From positions 1 through 59,767 of the forward strand of contig JABFSN010000133.1 in the NCBI GenBank assembly GCA_013140575.1: a stretch of 59,767 nucleotides of DNA, given 5' to 3'. Position numbers and translations under genes: made by a program. Below are positions 43,877-51,567 of this stretch, piece after piece (position 1 is the first letter of the stretch; every line of letters begins with the position of its first letter). The notes beneath the pieces are model-generated. The model was not told the DNA's origin and searched no databases. It saw nothing but the letters and a program-made list of their open reading frames with translations. The DNA is from Phycisphaerales bacterium. GTDB taxonomy: Bacteria > Planctomycetota > Phycisphaerae > UBA1845.

Positions 43877-43982
43877 CTAGCAGTCCGTGGTGAAACTCAG
43901 TGGGCACTTGAAACGTCTGCCCTGGCACCATTGAAAACACAGTCATCGCCTTGCGGTTCTGACTTTCACCACGGACTGCTAG
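43877..43982. mobile_element. 106-bp MITE-like element with 19-bp perfect terminal inverted repeats
   Basis: Left end CTAGCAGTCCGTGGTGAAA and right end TTTCACCACGGACTGCTAG are exact inverted copies around 68 bases without coding capacity. The outer TA on both sides can be read as a duplicated TA target, as in IS630/Tc1-mariner-derived MITEs. It sits in the spacer between two small ORFs and breaks neither. On RNA it would form a long stem. No related transposase is in the window. Confidence 0.7.
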
Positions 43983-44083
43983 CGATTTGAGAGAGAGGGT
44001 CATATTATCTCCGCCGAGAATAACGCAGGATCGGGAAGCCGGGTTTCCTGCCACCAACGAGCGTCAAGAATGAGGAGTTAGCA

Positions 44084-44290
44084 ATGAGCGGCGAAACATT
44101 CTACAATCCTGTTTCTGGTGAAACCCTTAAGCACTCTGAGCGTGCTGACGGTACGCGCGATCTTTTCGTGTGGAGGGGAGAAACAACTAATCGTTCAGAC
44201 GATCATCAACACAGCGTTCTAAACCCCGAGGGATCAGTCAGGTTTATTCGGGACTTCGATCGGCGTGTCATCGCCGACGACAGCGCGTGA
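44084..44290 (+). CDS. small hydrophilic protein, unknown
   Basis: 68 aa, ribosome site GAGGAG six bases before the ATG. Sequence MSGETFYNPVSGETLKHSERADGTRDLFVWRGE then NRSDDHQHSVLNPEGSVRFIRDFDRRVI. Short beta-hairpin-like turns (NPVSGET, NPEGSVRF) suggest a compact beta protein. No known domain, no signal peptide. Follows the MITE-like element. Function unknown. Confidence 0.5.
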   Translation: MSGETFYNPVSGETLKHSERADGTRDLFVWRGETTNRSDDHQHSVLNPEGSVRFIRDFDRRVIADDSA

Positions 44291-44405
44291 CCGAATTGCC
44301 GGTCGCACGTAGTCTTGCCTACCGCGCAGGATGCCAGACTGACCAAACAAAGGAACCTTCGTAATTACATGGAATGAATGAGGCGTATTCGAGAATGGAA
44401 TAACG

Positions 44406-44789
44406 ATGGATCTTTCAAAGTACCGATACCGACGAGATGGTCAAACTGACGGACACGGCAGAAATTTCTCGGACATCTCTTATGAAGAGGCCAAGAACTG
44501 GCGGCAGCGTTTTCGAGAAAGCGAGAGTGTTGTCAACAGCGCGATATCAAGAGCGGAATCGTTAATTAACAAAGCTATCGCATCTGCGAAAGACGACTTC
44601 TCAAATGAAGGACGGGACCTTTTGGTTCAAGCCGAGAGGATAATCGACGAAGCACACAGGGAAGCATCTGGTTGGTATGAGTACAGTGACTTGAAGAAGG
44701 TAATTGACAGTATGAAGAGCGACCGCCGATTCGATATTCCGCCCTGGTCTCATTCTTCAATTTCAAAGGATGGGACAGCGTATATTTGA
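44406..44789 (+). CDS. small helical protein, unknown
   Basis: 127 aa. A GGAATAACG precedes the ATG. Residues 28-100 are strongly helical and charged (YEEAKNWRQRFRESESVVNSAISRAESLINKAIASAKDDFSNEGRDLLVQAERIIDEAHREASG), probably a coiled coil. It is AT-richer than neighbours, a sign of recent acquisition. No membrane segment or catalytic motif. Third of the small-ORF set. Function not recognised. Confidence 0.5.
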   Translation: MDLSKYRYRRDGQTDGHGRNFSDISYEEAKNWRQRFRESESVVNSAISRAESLINKAIASAKDDFSNEGRDLLVQAERIIDEAHREASGWYEYSDLKKVIDSMKSDRRFDIPPWSHSSISKDGTAYI

Positions 44790-45235
44790 CGGGTAGCGGC
44801 TTTCGTTTCAATTCGCTCATCCATCAGAGACGGTTGCCATTCTGCGCTAAGATGGGCATTCGAGACGCCATTTCTCGGTCGTCAGTAACACATAAGCGAA
44901 TCACCTGACGCCTTCATCAATGGCTTCAAAACCCGGTAACCGCGGTCACCAGGCGCGCGTTAAGGGGCGGGTTGTCAACCGTTGTCTGAAGGCCCGTAGG
45001 CGCGAACATTCCGCAATGGGCAAGCCTCAACCTGACCTGCGCCATGCTCGCCCAATTCCCGTTAGGCTACACAACGGCGCTTACAGCCCATAACACGTCT
45101 TTGAGAAGATTCGCCAATGTCTGACCGATTTGGGCGGGCTCCGGGTGATGCCGCGCGCGTCGCGGTAGCGCCGAGAGACCGGTGGTGCAATTGATGGTTC
45201 CAAGCGGTCCTTTGGACCGAAGGAGGTTTATTACC
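44790..45235. other. gene-free stretch before the DUF932 gene
   Basis: About 445 bases without a credible gene. It probably contains the promoter of the DUF932 gene; no clear -35/-10 pair was found. A weak inverted segment (CCCGGTAACCGCGGTCACCAGG) is present near 44934. Confidence 0.4.
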
Positions 45236-46345
45236 ATGCAGAATCTGACGCAGGCGAGTGAGGAACTCTTCCGGCGCGGGCCGGATGAGTGCTTCGCGAC
45301 GTTTGACGACCTGTGGCGGCATTGCCAGCAGGTCAAAGCGAAATCGGCTGATCGGTGGCATTCGCCGAGCGCCATTCAGTTGGACGCCGGCGGCGGCCGG
45401 CTGGGGCTATCGCTCGGTGACGACGGAAAGTTTCGTCTGAACGAGTGGAGCTTTTCCCAGCTCTGCGGGTTGGCCGGCGTCAACAAGGCGACGGTGAACA
45501 AGCTGTCGGCCATGACCGCCAACCAGGTGTTCACGGAGACGCTGCCGCGCGGCGGCGACAAGCCGCTGCAAGTGCTGACCACGGCGGGCGAACCGGGTGA
45601 AATGATCCGGTCGATTCACGGGGCCAGCTACACGCGGCTGTACGACGCGGACCTGCTTTCGATGGTTCGCGAGTTCGCGACGGACTTTCAGCCGCCGCAG
45701 CAGGGCAACGCGGGACGGGCCGACTCGACCGCGTCGGACGACGACGTTCCGTTCGAGCCGGACGCCGAACCGACGGCGCCGCGCGGCACGGGCCTGTACC
45801 GGGGCGAGCAGGACATGTTCGTGTTCCTGATCGACCCGATGGGTTGGACGGAGATCGACGGGCAGGCTTTCGCTCCTGGATTTTTCCTGTGGAATTCGGA
45901 AGTCGGCAAGCGGTCGGTCGGCATTCAGACGTTTTGGTTTCAGGCGATTTGTAAAAATCATATCGTTTGGGATGCCGTCGAAGTTGTGGAGTTCAGCCGT
46001 AAGCACACGGCGAACGTCCACGAGGCGTTCAGCGAGATCCGGCGAATCGTGGAGCGATTGGTCGCCACGCGCGATGAGCGCCGTGACGGCTTCGCCCGCG
46101 TGATCCGCAAGGCGATGGAATCGAAGATTGGTGATGACGCCGATCAGGTTCTCAAGCTGCTTTGTGGCAAAGGGATCACGCGCACCGTGGCCAAGGAGGC
46201 ACTTGAAATCGCCAAGGAAAGCGGGCGGTTCACGGTGTTTTCGCTGGTCGATGCGTTGACCCGAATCTCGGGCCGCATGAAGTTTGCCGGCGAACGGACT
46301 GACGCGGACGCAAAAGCCTCCGCGCTGCTCGCACTGGCGGTGTAG
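45236..46345 (+). CDS. DUF932 family protein (plasmid/phage-type)
   Basis: 369 aa. The ATG with AAGGAGG upstream is chosen over an earlier in-frame start. DUF932 features: an N-terminal ~40-residue helical part, LSLGDDGKFRLNEWSFSQLCGLAGVNKATVNKLS, RSIHGASYTRLYDADLLSMV, FVFLIDPMGW, then the conserved core FFLWNSEVGKRSVGIQTFWFQAICKNHIVWDAVEVVEFSRKHT and a C-terminal helical domain. DUF932 proteins are carried by plasmids, phages and ICEs; YfdQ/YfjQ-like relatives are of unknown activity, possibly anti-restriction. Stands alone, convergent with the second integrase. Confidence 0.85.
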   Translation: MQNLTQASEELFRRGPDECFATFDDLWRHCQQVKAKSADRWHSPSAIQLDAGGGRLGLSLGDDGKFRLNEWSFSQLCGLAGVNKATVNKLSAMTANQVFTETLPRGGDKPLQVLTTAGEPGEMIRSIHGASYTRLYDADLLSMVREFATDFQPPQQGNAGRADSTASDDDVPFEPDAEPTAPRGTGLYRGEQDMFVFLIDPMGWTEIDGQAFAPGFFLWNSEVGKRSVGIQTFWFQAICKNHIVWDAVEVVEFSRKHTANVHEAFSEIRRIVERLVATRDERRDGFARVIRKAMESKIGDDADQVLKLLCGKGITRTVAKEALEIAKESGRFTVFSLVDALTRISGRMKFAGERTDADAKASALLALAV

Positions 46346-46686
46346 TTGAAATGTTTAGGACGGCAACGGTTGTCGTCAATAGGTTTTGAGGCTCATGCAC
46401 CACCGGGCCTCTCACCATATTTTGCCCTTGCGGGGAATGTTTCAAACGGGGTTTGATTAGAGATCCCGAACCGTGCTACGGTCGAATGGTGAAGACGACC
46501 CGGTCACCACCATCCACTACAGAGGCGCGTAGCTGCAACTCCGCACGCGAGCAAATGGCTTCGTCCGTGGACCCACGCGGTCGTGAACGCATCCTTCTTC
46601 AAGTCACTATCGGAAGCGGCGTTGACCAGGTGCGCGGGGCGAAGCTATTTGCCGGCGAGCGTTACCGAAACGACCGCCAAGAATCG
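46346..46686. other. convergent intergenic stretch
   Basis: About 340 bases between the convergent DUF932 and integrase genes. No convincing gene and no intrinsic terminator with a T-run. Nothing else recognisable. Confidence 0.4.
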
Positions 46687-47715
46687 TCAAATCGCAATTC
46701 GCTCCACATCGTCCAGTGTGATTTCGTCCTGACGCCGATCGTACAGAGAAGTCGTACGGGACGATTCATGACCGGCCATGTACTGAGCCTTCTCCAACGT
46801 GCCGCCGTTTCTGAGGTACGTTGTGATGCCGGTGGCTCGAAAGGAGTGAGAACAGATTTCCGGCGGCAGCCCGGCCGCACGTGCCCGGCGTTTCACGATC
46901 GACCAAACAAGCTGGCGGGTCATCGGAATGGCTGTAAGTTCAGTGTGTCGATGCTTGGCGACGCGGCGGAACAGCGCCTGCTTGCGGTCGCCGCGAATTA
47001 CCGCCCGATCGATATACTCGTCCAGATACGCTTCCAAGTTGTGATGCACGCCCATTTCGATCAGCTTTCCATTTTTTTCATGCAGCCGTACGGCCCATCG
47101 TTTGCCGTGTTGGAAGTAATCCTCGACCTTCAGCGCCACGACGGCGCCGACGCGGGCGAAGGTGAACACCATTGTGGCGATCAACGCCCGGTCGCGAACG
47201 CCGACGATGCTGCCCACGTCGATCGAATCAAGCAATCGCCGTGCTTGATCGGCGTCCAACACCGGCGTCTTGCCCCGGCGGAGCGAGTAACGCGGACCGC
47301 GGACGGATGAGGCCGGATTGAACGGCATGACGTGGCCGGTCACGAACCAGTCGAACAGCATCCGTATCGCCGCTAGCGCTTGCTTGACACTCGGTTCCGG
47401 ACGGTGCCGCTGCATCTCTTCGACGTACGCCGCGATCACGACCGGGTTCAGATCCACCATCCGCACTCGGCGCGCCGCGCACCAATCGGCGAACCGACAT
47501 ACGGCTCGGTAGTAGGCCGCGCGGGTGTTGGGGTTTCGGATGTGGGCGGCGAAGAATTCGATGAAGCGAAAGTCGGCCCGAGGACCAGCCGAAGCGAAAA
47601 ACGCAGGCACGTTCCGAACGGTCACGCCGGTGCAAACGGCGTTTGATTGCGGCCACGGGTCGGCGATCAAACGAAGTTGGAATTGCGCGTCGGGTTTCTC
47701 GGATTCGTCGGACAT
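46687..47715 (-). CDS. second tyrosine recombinase (XerD/phage-integrase type)
   Basis: 342 aa from the ATG preceded by AAAGGACGTT; the longer frame lacks support. N-terminal SAM-like core-binding domain (residues ~55-140: FIEFFAAHIRNPNTRAAYYRAVCRFADWCAARRV). Catalytic domain with TFARVGAVVALKVEDY (first Arg), HSFRATGITTYLRNGG (H-x-x-R), MAGHESSRTTSLYDRRQDE (His and nucleophilic Tyr). This subgroup usually lacks an arm-binding domain and occurs in transposon-like and integron-adjacent settings. It differs from the tRNA-linked integrase, so the island may have been built from more than one mobile unit. No tRNA is adjacent. Confidence 0.9.
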   Translation of the reverse strand: MSDESEKPDAQFQLRLIADPWPQSNAVCTGVTVRNVPAFFASAGPRADFRFIEFFAAHIRNPNTRAAYYRAVCRFADWCAARRVRMVDLNPVVIAAYVEEMQRHRPEPSVKQALAAIRMLFDWFVTGHVMPFNPASSVRGPRYSLRRGKTPVLDADQARRLLDSIDVGSIVGVRDRALIATMVFTFARVGAVVALKVEDYFQHGKRWAVRLHEKNGKLIEMGVHHNLEAYLDEYIDRAVIRGDRKQALFRRVAKHRHTELTAIPMTRQLVWSIVKRRARAAGLPPEICSHSFRATGITTYLRNGGTLEKAQYMAGHESSRTTSLYDRRQDEITLDDVERIAI

Positions 47716-47804
47716 AACGTCCTTTAAGTCATACGACGGATTGTGGTCGAAACGCAACGGGGTCAGTGAATTCAAACATCGTTTGGGAAGCGAAGCCTCA
47801 CCGA

Positions 47805-48821
47805 TCAGGAGTCGGACCGACGAATGCACGCGGTCTTGGTGCCAAGGAGCGGCATCGCGACGCTACTACCAATCTGGCTTTCCAACCATGCAACACGACC
47901 GAGTCCATAGCCGATGTGGCTAAACTTGAGCGACAGCGCGGTCGCGCGAGCCAATTCGTCGCTGGTGTGAGCAATCTCGCGGTCGTAGCGGCTGAGGGCT
48001 TCGGCGCCGCGTTCGACGATCTCTTGATATCTGCGTTTATCGTTTTCGACGCGCTCCCGCTCAAGTTGTAGCAATTCTCGTAGTCGCACAGCGCGTTTGG
48101 CGCGGTTCTTGGGCAACTCGCGCTCGATGAATCGACCGACGCCGAGGTTGGGTTCGATCTCATCAACGGGGATCGGCGGTGCGTTGTCGCCCTCGTGGTA
48201 GTAATGCCACGGGTGTCCGGGGTCGTATCGGCCAACTCCCGGCATGCCTCCCGCGACGTTTTTTCTCACCCAATGGTCGAGTTGGTGGGTGGCGTCGCCA
48301 CCGAATCCTCCGGCGTAGGCCGCGAGCGCGCTGCTGTATGCGTTTTTCAATCGGGTGTTCTCGCGTGCAAGAAATTCGGCGAGGTGCTTCCGCGCCTCCT
48401 GGGTTTTCGGTACGCGACCGGTGCGGGGATCCTCGCCGGTTCGCAGTGCGTCTTCGACCGCCTGGGCATCGGCAAGGGTGGCGATGAGCTGCCGCGCATG
48501 TTCCTCGGTCAAGGCGCGGACGTCCTCCTCGTCCGGGTCGATCGGGCCTTCCTCCGTCAGGCCGAAGACTCCATGCGCGACCGCCTCTCGCAGCGGTTTC
48601 GGCACGGGCAGTTGTTCCCACGCAGGAATGGTTTCAGACGGGCCCGATTCTTCGGAGCCTAGCGGAGGGTCGCCCGTGGGTTCGGCCTTCACCGCAATAT
48701 CTGCCGATTGCAGCTGACTCGGTAGACAGGCATCGATGGTGTCATCGACGGACGTGGTGGTATCCGGCTTCGCGGACGCGGTCTCGTCAAACCAATTGAA
48801 TTCTTGTTGAACGCACTTCAT
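47805..48821 (-). CDS. unknown element protein with charged helical C-terminus
   Basis: 338 aa. N-terminal ~70 residues are acidic and low-complexity (TTTSVDDTIDACLPSQ). Residues about 95-180 contain DPDEEDVRALTEEHARQLIATLADAQAVEDALRTGEDPRTGRVPKTQEARKHLAEFLARENTRLKNAY, a long helical segment. VRKNVAGGMPGVGRYDPGHPWHYYHEGD is Gly/His-rich. The region 245-300 (RAVRLRELLQLERERVENDKRRYQEIVERGAEALSRYD) is a predicted coiled coil. No domain recognised. It precedes the second integrase gene by about 90 bases in the same direction and may be expressed with it. Confidence 0.6.
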   Translation of the reverse strand: MKCVQQEFNWFDETASAKPDTTTSVDDTIDACLPSQLQSADIAVKAEPTGDPPLGSEESGPSETIPAWEQLPVPKPLREAVAHGVFGLTEEGPIDPDEEDVRALTEEHARQLIATLADAQAVEDALRTGEDPRTGRVPKTQEARKHLAEFLARENTRLKNAYSSALAAYAGGFGGDATHQLDHWVRKNVAGGMPGVGRYDPGHPWHYYHEGDNAPPIPVDEIEPNLGVGRFIERELPKNRAKRAVRLRELLQLERERVENDKRRYQEIVERGAEALSRYDREIAHTSDELARATALSLKFSHIGYGLGRVAWLESQIGSSVAMPLLGTKTACIRRSDS

Positions 48822-48931
48822 CGTCCCCCGTCGTCTGGATAATTGCTGATGTCGCCGTAACCGGCCAGGTTCCCACAGTTGTTATGGCCGGGCCGCACGG
48901 CGATGTGCCGCGGTGACACGCGGCCCAATCG

Positions 48932-49612
48932 TCAATGGACCAAGCCGCCGTCCATCGCGGGCGTCCAACGCAGAATCGGCAGCGTGTACTGAGCGGCATC
49001 GTTCAGGGGAATGAGCGGATTGTGGTACGAAAGCAGAAGCAGGTCCTCGGTCGGCGCGCTGAAGGTGTGCAACAGGCCGCGGGTGAAGACGAGCACGTCG
49101 CCGGCACGCACCGGTCGCCCATGAATGTTCGTCGCGGTGAACGCCCGCAACGTCTCGTCGGTGTAATGAAACACGCCGTCGCCGCGAAGCACGACGATGT
49201 ACCGGTCCGATTGCTCATGGACGTGCAGCGGCAGGTCCAGCGTGCCGCGCTCGAAGCGCAGTTTCAGAACGCCGTCGTTACGCTGCGTCCCAAACAGCTC
49301 GCACCCGGGCCACACGGCGCCGGCCACGGAAGCCGTGTCCTCGAACGGGGCTTGAAGCACAATGGGGTATTCCTCGTCAATGAGCGATGCCAGGTCGGCG
49401 ATCATGTTGCGGGTGAACGGGCCGCTTACCCGTCCAAACAGGCATGATCGCGGACCCAAGCGGCCCGCCCGAATCTCGGCGTTGACCTCGGTGATGGTTT
49501 GCTCGCCGATGTCGAATAGCTTGGCCAACGCCCCGTGCCAAGGGCGCCGCTCCCCGTCGATGCCGGTCAAAACCTCTAAGCCCACTACACCGATTGCTTC
49601 TGATAGCGACAT
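48932..49612 (-). CDS. cupin-fold protein with N-terminal extension
   Basis: 226 aa with a strong ribosome site (AAGGAGGATGACACA). Residues 1-100 form an unassigned domain (MSLSEAIGVVGLEVLTGIDGE). From about 120 on the protein fits a cupin barrel: LPLHVHEQSDRYIVVLRGDGVFHYTDE (metal-binding His-x-His and Glu/Gln-type motif 1) and VRAGDVLVFTRGLLHTFSAPTEDLLLLSYHNP (motif 2 with its His). Substrate not predictable; could be an enzyme or a small-molecule sensor. Runs divergently from a small membrane protein gene. Confidence 0.75.
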   Translation of the reverse strand: MSLSEAIGVVGLEVLTGIDGERRPWHGALAKLFDIGEQTITEVNAEIRAGRLGPRSCLFGRVSGPFTRNMIADLASLIDEEYPIVLQAPFEDTASVAGAVWPGCELFGTQRNDGVLKLRFERGTLDLPLHVHEQSDRYIVVLRGDGVFHYTDETLRAFTATNIHGRPVRAGDVLVFTRGLLHTFSAPTEDLLLLSYHNPLIPLNDAAQYTLPILRWTPAMDGGLVH

Positions 49613-49696
49613 TGTGTCATCCTCCTTGTGAACTCACGATGCGGTGCGGCCTGGCCGCGCCCATCGCCTATTGAACTGAAACTCGCATCCTGTGCC

Positions 49697-50314
49697 ATGA
49701 ATGACGTAATTCGTCCACAACCGCTCACCGACCGTGATCGAATCGATCTCCTCCTGGAGGAGTATCGATCGCTGTACTCGTTGCTTCTGTTTCGTCTCAA
49801 CGCGATGGAACAGCGAATCCCCTTCGCGAGCAGTACACTCGCCACGCTGCTGGGCGGATTGCCGCTGCTCCCCATTGAGGTGCGCACGGCGGCCTTGGTG
49901 GCCATCCCTTTCGCCCTGGTCTGGCTGCTGTTGACGACGTTGAATCACGGGCGATCCAAGGAGGACGTCTTGCGGCGCGTCGACGAAATCGAACGGTTGA
50001 TCAACCGGCTTGCCGGCGAGGATCTCCTGGTCTTTCAATCGCAACATAGGAGCCGAACGGATGCCGTCGGCGGCCGCACGGCGATGGGCACGAACATGGT
50101 GATCTTGACGTACTGCCTCCTCATGTTGCTCGGCTGCGATTACCTGTTTCGAGAGCAAACGACGATGGTTGACGCCTCCGCCGTGTATTCGGGCTACGTC
50201 GGATTCGTCGCCACGGTCTTGATTGCGGCGGTGTGGCGATTTCGAGTGTATCGCTACCAAAAATCGACGAACCATCGGAACGCCCTGTTTCGGTCTCACG
50301 GGCTGCCTTGGTGA
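49697..50314 (+). CDS. membrane protein with four predicted helices, unknown
   Basis: 205 aa. Start at the internal ATG (MNDVIRPQPLTDRDRIDLLLEEYRSLYSLLLFRLNAMEQ); the longer GTG-initiated frame is also possible and no ribosome site decides. An N-terminal helical cytosolic part precedes two membrane helices (FASSTLATLLGGLPLLP and ALVAIPFALVWLLLTTL), a cytosolic basic loop (HGRSKEDVLRRVDEIERLINRL), then two more (MVILTYCLLMLLGCDYLF and YVGFVATVLIAAVWRF). The C-terminus is basic. Resembles small membrane subunits of two-gene defence or transport systems, but no family is recognised. Confidence 0.6.
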   Translation: MNDVIRPQPLTDRDRIDLLLEEYRSLYSLLLFRLNAMEQRIPFASSTLATLLGGLPLLPIEVRTAALVAIPFALVWLLLTTLNHGRSKEDVLRRVDEIERLINRLAGEDLLVFQSQHRSRTDAVGGRTAMGTNMVILTYCLLMLLGCDYLFREQTTMVDASAVYSGYVGFVATVLIAAVWRFRVYRYQKSTNHRNALFRSHGLPW

Positions 50315-50351
50315 GTTCTACGGCCTATCCGCCGTGCAAACCCGTTAAGGT

Positions 50352-50397
50352 ACACGCCCTAGATTGTATGCAATCGGACACGCCCGTCAAGGCGTGT
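50352..50397. promoter_or_regulatory. repeated ACACGCC sites upstream of the XRE gene (possible operator)
   Basis: ACACGCC occurs at 50352 and 50378, and its complement GGCGTGT at 50391. The last two form a hairpin ACACGCC-cgtcaa-GGCGTGT. The sites lie 50-100 bases before the regulator start, where an autoregulatory XRE operator would be expected. Confidence 0.4.
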
Positions 50398-50449
50398 GTC
50401 GTAGATTTTGCACACGCTTTACCATGCAGCCGAAGCAGGAGCCTCGGAA

Positions 50450-50782
50450 ATGGATCTCCACCGTGAATTGGGCAAGCGGGTTCGAGAGCTACGGCGGCGA
50501 TTGGGAATCTCCCAACAGGAGCTTGGGGAGCGCTGCGGGCGGGGGCTGGCCATGCAGCGAATCGGCGAGATCGAGCGCGGCGAGGCCAATAGCACGCTGG
50601 AAACTGTTGAGCTGCTCTGCAAGGGGCTTGGCTGCGACCCGTTGGAGCTGTTCATGTTTCGACCGGCCAAGGACCGTCCGCTCAACTTGCCCGACAAACG
50701 CCTCATGGAGTTGTGGAGGGGGGCCGACGACAAAACGAGGACGAAGATTCTCCGCATCCTCGCCGAAATGCTCGACCGCTGA
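50450..50782 (+). CDS. XRE-family transcriptional regulator
   Basis: 110 aa from the ATG preceded by AGGAG; an upstream in-frame ATG lacks a ribosome site. Residues 5-65 are a Cro/C1 HTH (LGKRVRELRRRLGISQQELGERCGRGLAMQRIGEIERGEANSTLETVELLCKGLGCDPLELF). The C-terminal half is helical (ADDKTRTKILRILAEML). Similar single-HTH regulators control ICE transfer or maintenance genes. It is the only gene on this strand here and may autoregulate through the ACACGCC repeats upstream. Neighbouring minus-strand genes are possible targets. Confidence 0.85.
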   Translation: MDLHRELGKRVRELRRRLGISQQELGERCGRGLAMQRIGEIERGEANSTLETVELLCKGLGCDPLELFMFRPAKDRPLNLPDKRLMELWRGADDKTRTKILRILAEMLDR

Positions 50783-50811
50783 TCTCCGGGTTTGTCGCGG
50801 GCAACAGCAGC

Positions 50812-51567
50812 CTAAGGCCGGGGTTTCGCTTCGGAGGCGATGCGCGTCTCAAGGCGGTCGATAGCCCGATCGATGACGTGCAACCGCTTGAGTTGGGCGT
50901 CAACCCAATTGCGGGCTTCCTTGTACTGAGCGGCGGCGGCGTCGCCGAGCGGACGATCAATTCGCGAGATATCTTGGTAGGCTTCCAGTTGCGTTCGGTC
51001 GACGCCGTCGTACGCGCGCACCGCCACCCAATGAACGCGATCCGGATCGGATTCGGAAAGGCGTGATCCGAACTCGACGAGCCCGGGCATGATTTCTCGC
51101 AATCGCCGATTGAGCAGCTCGTCCGTCTTGCGGAGTTGATCAATCCCCTTACTGGCGACCTCGCGATCCTCGCGCCATTCGCGGGAATGTAGGTGGAGGT
51201 ACGCGTTGTCCATGATGCCGGACTGCGCGTTCGAATTTCCGTTGGCAGCCGAATCCTCCGTCAAAGAACGATCGTTGACCTCAAGTTTCAATGCCTCGGC
51301 TCGCAGCCTGTCGCGCGGGCTGCCGACATTATGAGATTGTGACCGATCCGAAGAAATTGGAGGCTCCGTTTTCAGCCCGGCGCATTTTACGAGGACAAAT
51401 CCCGGCGAAATCACTACCTCGAACACCAGAAAGCTCATCGTGCCGACGAGCAGCGCACCCCCAAGAAGGCCCGCAGCGTACCTTGGAATCGCGACGGGCT
51501 TGGTCAGAAATACGATCCGCATCTTGTTCATCGCGGCGGTGAGAACACGCATCGCACGGTCAATCAT
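50812..51567 (-). CDS. single-pass membrane protein with helical periplasmic domain, unknown
   Basis: 251 aa. A membrane helix lies near residues 28-55 (YAAGLLGGALLVGTMSFLVFEVVISPG), followed by a long charged helical region (about 90-250: RDRLRAEALKLEVND, EDREVASKGIDQLRKTDELLNRRLREIMPGLVEFGSRL, WVDAQLKRLHVIDRAIDRLETRIASE). Its ATG overlaps the stop of the upstream lipoprotein-like gene in ATGA. The two share short sequence themes (for example WVAVRAYDGVDRTQLEAY here, WRAIDAYAGLDREKM there), so they may be distant relatives or partners. Possibly a conjugation or envelope-associated pair; function not recognised. Confidence 0.65.
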   Translation of the reverse strand: MIDRAMRVLTAAMNKMRIVFLTKPVAIPRYAAGLLGGALLVGTMSFLVFEVVISPGFVLVKCAGLKTEPPISSDRSQSHNVGSPRDRLRAEALKLEVNDRSLTEDSAANGNSNAQSGIMDNAYLHLHSREWREDREVASKGIDQLRKTDELLNRRLREIMPGLVEFGSRLSESDPDRVHWVAVRAYDGVDRTQLEAYQDISRIDRPLGDAAAAQYKEARNWVDAQLKRLHVIDRAIDRLETRIASEAKPRP

